Positions 59,743-64,000 of a stretch of DNA of 64,000 nucleotides are shown here, piece by piece. The DNA is from an uncultured Bacteroidales bacterium. Lineage in GTDB: Bacteria > Bacteroidota > Bacteroidia > Bacteroidales > FEN-979. The DNA lies in NCBI GenBank assembly GCA_903885595.1, contig CAISJJ010000298.1, positions 1-64,000 of the forward strand. Reading direction: 5' to 3'. Positions within the stretch are counted from its first letter, which is position 1, and each line of letters starts with the position of its first letter. A program made the position numbers and the translations under genes. The notes beneath the pieces are model-generated. The model made no database searches, was not told the origin of the DNA, and saw only the letters and a program-made list of their open reading frames with translations.

Positions 59743-61350
59743 TCACATTCTAAATATCCCATACTGTGTTTTCTCATATTTCTTATTCTGTGAGATCGCG
59801 ATGGCCAGACCAAGAATTTTCCGGGTATCAACGGGATCTATGATGCCATCGTCCCACAGGCGGGCTGTGCTGAAATAGGCAGATCCTTCATCTTCGTATT
59901 TCTTAAGGATGGTCTGCAGCATCTTTTCTCTTTCCTCTGGCGAAAGGCTCTTTCCAGAGGCTGCAAGCTGGTCCTCCTTTACCGTGATCAGCACATTGGC
60001 GGCCTGTTCCCCTCCCATCACCGAAATCTTTGAGTTGGGATACATGAAGAGGAAGCGCGGTTCATATGCCCTGCCGGCCATGGCATAGTTCCCGGCGCCG
60101 AACGATCCTCCAAATACTATGGTGAATTTAGGCACATTGGCATTGGCAACCGCGTGGACAAACTTTGCGCCATCGCGGGCAATGCCGGCACGTTCATATT
60201 GTTTTCCGACAATAAAGCCGGTAATGTTCTGCAAAAAGAGGATAGGGATGTTCCTGGAGGTGCAAAGTTCTACAAAATGAGCCCCTTTGAGGGCCGTTTC
60301 TCCGAAAAGCACTCCATTGTTGGCCAAAATGCCCACCGGGTAGCCCATGATCCGTGCAAAACCCGTGGTAAGTGTTGGGGCATACCGCTCCTTGAATTCA
60401 TGGAAGAGGCTGCCGTCAACAATCCGGGCGATGATCTCTTTCGAATCCACTGGTTTTTTCAGGTCGATGGGTAGTATGCCATAGAGTTCTTCCGCATCAT
60501 AAAAAGGTTCTTCTGCCGGGTGATTTTCCAGATTCTGATATTCATGCCGCTGGATCGATTCAAAGATATTCCTGCAAATCTGGATGGCATGTACATCATT
60601 TTCGGCCAGGTGATCGGCTACGCCTGAGATCATGGTGTGTACCTCGGCGCCCCCCAGTTCTTCGGCTGAAACTTCTTCACCGGTAGCTGCCTTTACAAGT
60701 GGCGGTCCTCCGATGAATATTGTACCCTGGTTGCGCACAATGATGGTTTCATCGCTCATGGCAGGTACATAAGCGCCGCCGGCTGTACACGATCCCATCA
60801 CTACTGAAATCTGGGGAATTCCCTGGGCCGACATTCTCGCCTGGTTAAAGAAAAAACGGCCGAAATCATACTTGTCGGGAAAAACATTGGCCTGCTCCGG
60901 CAGGAAAACACCGCCTGAATCAACCAGGTATACGCATGGAAGCCGGTTTTCCATGGCGATCTCCTGCGCCCTGACATGCTTTTTAATGGTTTCCTTAACA
61001 TAAGTGCCACCCTTGACCGTGGCGTCGTTTGCAACAATCATCACCTCCTTGCCATGGATTACCCCGATGCCGGTAATGATCCCGGCAGATGGGAACCCAT
61101 TGTCATACAACCCATAGGCAGCCAAAGTGGAGAGTTCTATAAAAGGAGTGTTGCGATCAATCAACAGGTCGATACGTTCGCGTGCAAGCAACTTGCCGCG
61201 TTCCTTGTGTCGCAGGATGGCTTGCTCAGGCCCGCCATTCCTTGCAGCCGCCAAAATCTCCTTGAACTGTGCAAGCAGCTTCACAAATACCTCCCGGTTT
61301 TGCTGGTATTCCGGGCTGCTTACCTTAATTTTACTTTCTATCCGAAACAT
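59743..61350 (-). CDS. mccB: Carboxyltransferase subunit of an acyl-CoA carboxylase, methylcrotonyl-CoA type
   Basis: 535 residues. [19 protein letters not shown] is the family start; [20 protein letters not shown] is the acyl-CoA carboxyltransferase N-half; [19 protein letters not shown] and the C-half [18 protein letters not shown], with [19 protein letters not shown], define MccB. It transfers carboxyl from biotin to the acyl-CoA. It is the first gene of the liu-type set; a RAYT gene lies just downstream and separates it from the hydratase and carboxylase genes. Confidence 0.92.
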   Translation of the reverse strand: MFRIESKIKVSSPEYQQNREVFVKLLAQFKEILAAARNGGPEQAILRHKERGKLLARERIDLLIDRNTPFIELSTLAAYGLYDNGFPSAGIITGIGVIHGKEVMIVANDATVKGGTYVKETIKKHVRAQEIAMENRLPCVYLVDSGGVFLPEQANVFPDKYDFGRFFFNQARMSAQGIPQISVVMGSCTAGGAYVPAMSDETIIVRNQGTIFIGGPPLVKAATGEEVSAEELGGAEVHTMISGVADHLAENDVHAIQICRNIFESIQRHEYQNLENHPAEEPFYDAEELYGILPIDLKKPVDSKEIIARIVDGSLFHEFKERYAPTLTTGFARIMGYPVGILANNGVLFGETALKGAHFVELCTSRNIPILFLQNITGFIVGKQYERAGIARDGAKFVHAVANANVPKFTIVFGGSFGAGNYAMAGRAYEPRFLFMYPNSKISVMGGEQAANVLITVKEDQLAASGKSLSPEEREKMLQTILKKYEDEGSAYFSTARLWDDGIIDPVDTRKILGLAIAISQNKKYEKTQYGIFRM

Positions 61351-61471
61351 GATTTATATCTGAAAAGCAATGAGTTGACTGTGACTTGTTGTAGAACGGT
61401 CTTGATTAATTATCGCGTACTAAATTAAGAATAATTCTAAATTATACAAACTTTTTCTGAAATATCCGCCG

Positions 61472-61479
61472 TAACTTTG
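61472..61479 (+). promoter_or_regulatory. Candidate -7 element for the relA-like gene
   Basis: TAACTTTG followed by C fits the Bacteroidota consensus; it implies a leader of about 140 bases before the GTG start. No leader structure was recognised. Confidence 0.45.
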
Positions 61480-61628
61480 CGTTCGTTAACAGATAACATT
61501 GTTTTTAGAAGCAGGTTGTTCTATGGTGTGACCATTTAGTTTTGCAGATGATCACAGAGTATTTAAACATGGATAAGTTTGTTTTTTAAAGAACTTCCAT
61601 TTCAAACTGGTTTTTATTCAAAGATATA

Positions 61629-63575
61629 GTGAACATTTTTACCGATAATGTCGTTGAGGATCTGACCCTGGAAAAACTTCTTGAATACGAGCAGTTGAAC
61701 GGGGAAAAGACCATGTTGAGAAAGGCTTTTGCTGCCATGCTTCATCAGTCGTCGAGAGACCAGGAATCGGGGTATGCACAAATGGTTCTTGAAACAGCCC
61801 GGATCATTCTCGAGGATATGAGCCTTGGGTCTGATTCGGTAAAGTCCCTCATATTGAAAAATGTGGCCGACAAAGGTGTATTATCCCCTGAATCGATTGA
61901 AGCTGATTATGGTAAACCAGTCAGGGGATTGATTGAGGGGATTAATAAACTTGAACGAATTGATACAAAAAAGTACAGTACCAACAAGGAAAATTTCATC
62001 GGATTACTGTTAACATTATCGAATGATATCCGTGTCCTGCTTATCCGTTTGGGAATGCGTCTTTTCGATATGCGCCATCTCAGTGATTATCATTCTGACA
62101 AACAAAACCTGATCATAGGGGAAACCCTGGCCCTGTATATCCCGATTGCCCACCGGTTGGGGCTTTACAGGATAAAAAACGAACTGGAAGACCGGGTCAT
62201 GAAGGCAACGGATCCAACGACCTATGAACTGATTGAAAGAAAATTAACCGATACAAAAACTGACCGGGATCAATACACAGCCGATTTCATCAGGCCGATC
62301 GAGAAACGTTTAATAGAAAACGGCTTTGACTGTGAATTGAAGAGCAGGGTTAAATCGATTCCCTCCATTCGTCGTAAGATGCTGACGCAGAAAGTCGAAT
62401 TTGAAAAAGTATATGATCTTTTTGCCATCCGCGTTATCCTGAATAAAACAGTTGAAAATGATGCCGCCGACTGCTGGAAGATTTACTCGCTGGTAACAGA
62501 CATATACACCCCGAATCCCCGCCGTTTGCGCGACTGGATTTCTTTCCCGAAAGCAACGGGTTATGAGTCGCTTCACACAACGGTTATTGGTCCCGAAGGC
62601 AGGTGGGTTGAAGTGCAGATCAGGACGCGCAGAATGGATGAAATAGCCGAAAAGGGATTTGCCGCACACTGGAAATACAAATCAGGAAGCAAAGCTCAGC
62701 CTGAAACCGACATGTATGCCAGCATCAGGGAAATGCTCGAAACTCCTGTCCAGACCTCATTTGAAAAGGCCATCTCGGGCGAGAAAAAAGCGTTGTACTC
62801 CAATGAAATCTTCATTTTCACCCCGAAAGGTGATTTGAAAAAACTTAAGGCTGGTTACTCCGTACTTGATTTTGCATTCGAAATTCATTCAGAAATCGGA
62901 TCAACATGTACCGGCGCCATAGTAAATGGGAAAATGGTCCCGTTGAAATACATCCTTCAAAACGGAGACACCGTAAAAATCCTCACATCCAAGTCACAGA
63001 AGCCGAATCCGGGGTGGCTCGAAATCGTGAAAAGTCCGCGGAACATAGCCCGCGTCAAGCACGCCTTGAAAATGGAATCCTATAAGGAGGCAGATTTTGG
63101 GAAGGAGATCATTAAAAACAAGGTGACCCAGCTGGGCTATGAATTCGCCGACACACTCGTTAACAAGCTGGCCGCCTATTTTGGCTGTGAAAACATATTG
63201 GAACTGTACCAGCGTTTTGGCGAAGGGAAGGCAGATCCGAGCAAAATAAAAAAAGCATTGCTGGAACCCGACCCCGGAATTCCGGCTGCCCCGGCAGCGG
63301 AAGAGACCTTTCCTGAACGGGTATCGGACATGATGGCCGGCAAGCAGGATTTTGTGATCATTGACCCGAGGATAAAATCTCTTCACTACCAGTTTGCAAA
63401 GTGTTGCAATCCTTTACAGGGTAATGCTATTTTTGCATTTGTAAGTGTTACACAGGGTATTAAAATCCATAAAACAACCTGTCCGAATGCACATCAGCTG
63501 ATAACCCGCTATCCATACAGGGTGATGGAAGCCAGGTGGAAATCAACGGATTTACCTGCTGAAAAAGTCAAATGA
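61629..63575 (+). CDS. RelA-type (p)ppGpp synthetase with degenerate hydrolase domain
   Basis: 648 residues from a GTG; shorter than usual Rel proteins (about 730-740). The hydrolase HD motif is lost: the usual HDxxED position reads LKNVADKG, and the ADR motif in the later helix is LGMRLFDMR. The synthetase domain is intact (FEKVYDLFAIRVI, DWISFPKATGYESLHTTV, EVQIRTRRMDEIA), followed by a TGS domain (IFTPKGDLKKLKAGYSVLDF), the helical domain, and a zinc/CC segment (FAKCCNPLQGN). The C-terminal ACT/RRM domain is missing. It is predicted to make but not degrade the alarmone. The next gene overlaps its stop (ATGA). Confidence 0.9.
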   Translation: MNIFTDNVVEDLTLEKLLEYEQLNGEKTMLRKAFAAMLHQSSRDQESGYAQMVLETARIILEDMSLGSDSVKSLILKNVADKGVLSPESIEADYGKPVRGLIEGINKLERIDTKKYSTNKENFIGLLLTLSNDIRVLLIRLGMRLFDMRHLSDYHSDKQNLIIGETLALYIPIAHRLGLYRIKNELEDRVMKATDPTTYELIERKLTDTKTDRDQYTADFIRPIEKRLIENGFDCELKSRVKSIPSIRRKMLTQKVEFEKVYDLFAIRVILNKTVENDAADCWKIYSLVTDIYTPNPRRLRDWISFPKATGYESLHTTVIGPEGRWVEVQIRTRRMDEIAEKGFAAHWKYKSGSKAQPETDMYASIREMLETPVQTSFEKAISGEKKALYSNEIFIFTPKGDLKKLKAGYSVLDFAFEIHSEIGSTCTGAIVNGKMVPLKYILQNGDTVKILTSKSQKPNPGWLEIVKSPRNIARVKHALKMESYKEADFGKEIIKNKVTQLGYEFADTLVNKLAAYFGCENILELYQRFGEGKADPSKIKKALLEPDPGIPAAPAAEETFPERVSDMMAGKQDFVIIDPRIKSLHYQFAKCCNPLQGNAIFAFVSVTQGIKIHKTTCPNAHQLITRYPYRVMEARWKSTDLPAEKVK

Positions 63576-64000
63576 ATAGCCCATACGTCATCGAAGTCCG
63601 GAATGTTGTCAAATCATTTAAAACGGTTCAGGCCGTGCGGGGAATTGATCTGAATATTGGCCCCGGCCAGTTTGTTGCAATCCTGGGCCCCAATGGGGCA
63701 GGTAAAACAACGCTGGTGGAGATGATTGAAGGGATACAGCAGCCCGATCACGGTGAAATACGGGTCATGGGTAAACCCTGGAAAGGGAATGAAACATATC
63801 TACGGCAGCATATCGGATTGTCACTCCAGGAAACACATTTCGTTGAAAAATTAACTACCTGGGAAACCCTTCGGCTTTTTGCAAGTTTTTTTAGTATTGG
63901 AAAGGACCGGTGCGAGGAGGTGTTGCAGATGGTTGCGCTTGAAGAGAAACGGAAGGCATGGGTGGTCAATCTTTCAGGTGGTCAGCGCCAGCGGCTTGCA
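63572..64000 (+). CDS. ABC transporter ATP-binding protein, ABC-2 type (3' end outside window)
   Basis: 143 residues are visible. Walker A GPNGAGKTTL is near residue 39-48, the Q-loop is in IGLSLQETHF, and the signature LSGGQRQRLA is at the window edge. The sequence starts VIEVRNVVKSFKTVQAVRGI and belongs to the exporter type that pairs with a membrane permease, which should lie outside. Its ATG overlaps the relA-like stop. Substrate unknown. Confidence 0.9.
   Translation, partial: MNSPYVIEVRNVVKSFKTVQAVRGIDLNIGPGQFVAILGPNGAGKTTLVEMIEGIQQPDHGEIRVMGKPWKGNETYLRQHIGLSLQETHFVEKLTTWETLRLFASFFSIGKDRCEEVLQMVALEEKRKAWVVNLSGGQRQRLA

Overview
The window looks like one chromosomal stretch of a Bacteroidota bacterium, probably an anaerobic or facultative environmental member near Bacteroidales/Marinilabiliales. 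The signs are type IX secretion sorting domains, a Gld-type ABC transporter, an ECF sigma/FecR/TonB receptor/DUF4249 block, TAnnTTTG promoter elements and few Shine-Dalgarno sites. No tRNA, rRNA, CRISPR array, integrase or prophage was seen. All functions are read from sequence patterns by eye; no database search was run.

Region 1 (1-13937, all minus strand) is one long gene train. It starts with an exported PQQ-type beta-propeller protein and continues with two paralogues, a membrane-anchored propeller, an NHL-type propeller, a small four-cysteine exported protein, a Tat-type multi-[4Fe-4S] protein, a NapH-like membrane ferredoxin protein, a propeller protein with three membrane helices, a fused NuoE-NuoF protein and a GltD/NfnB-like flavoprotein cut by the window edge. 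The last two resemble a flavin-based bifurcating transhydrogenase. Six beta-propeller proteins joined to this electron path form the least familiar system here.

Region 2 (14.1-40.3 kb) holds a guanine deaminase and most of the set linked to anaerobic purine/urate breakdown in gut bacteria: YgfK-like protein, a selenium-type xanthine dehydrogenase, SsnA, YgeW, YgeY, a full-length xanthine dehydrogenase, XdhC and a MocA-like nucleotidyltransferase. Two fold-type II PLP enzymes sit where ygeX would be expected, and no hydantoinase is present. An AT-rich pair of genes with an attC-like structure and a Gld-type ABC transporter are inserted in the cluster.

Region 3 (40.3-52.4 kb) has a small exported protein, an MmcQ/YjbR protein, an acyltransferase, an AMP-forming acyl-CoA synthetase behind a terminator-like leader, the sigma/anti-sigma/receptor/lipoprotein uptake block, a T9SS propeller protein and a lipoprotein. 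Region 4 (52.4-61.4 kb, minus) is a leucine/isovalerate degradation (liu-type) set: acyl-CoA dehydrogenase, two HMG-CoA lyase family proteins, biotin carboxylase, enoyl-CoA hydratase and carboxyltransferase. It is broken up by a RAYT transposase and a MITE-like element. The window ends with a RelA-type (p)ppGpp synthetase and a partial ABC ATPase.

A strong second theme is repeats. Heptamer and octamer tandem arrays, GC-rich palindromes, CACCCTGnCAGGGTG palindromes and GCTTTAGC-core hairpins are scattered through intergenic DNA. Several lie in frame inside enzymes (YgfK twice, SsnA, a threonine synthase-like enzyme, xanthine dehydrogenase, FecR, the sigma factor tail). Two copies of a 357/457 bp element with imperfect terminal inverted repeats differ by exactly two 50 bp units.
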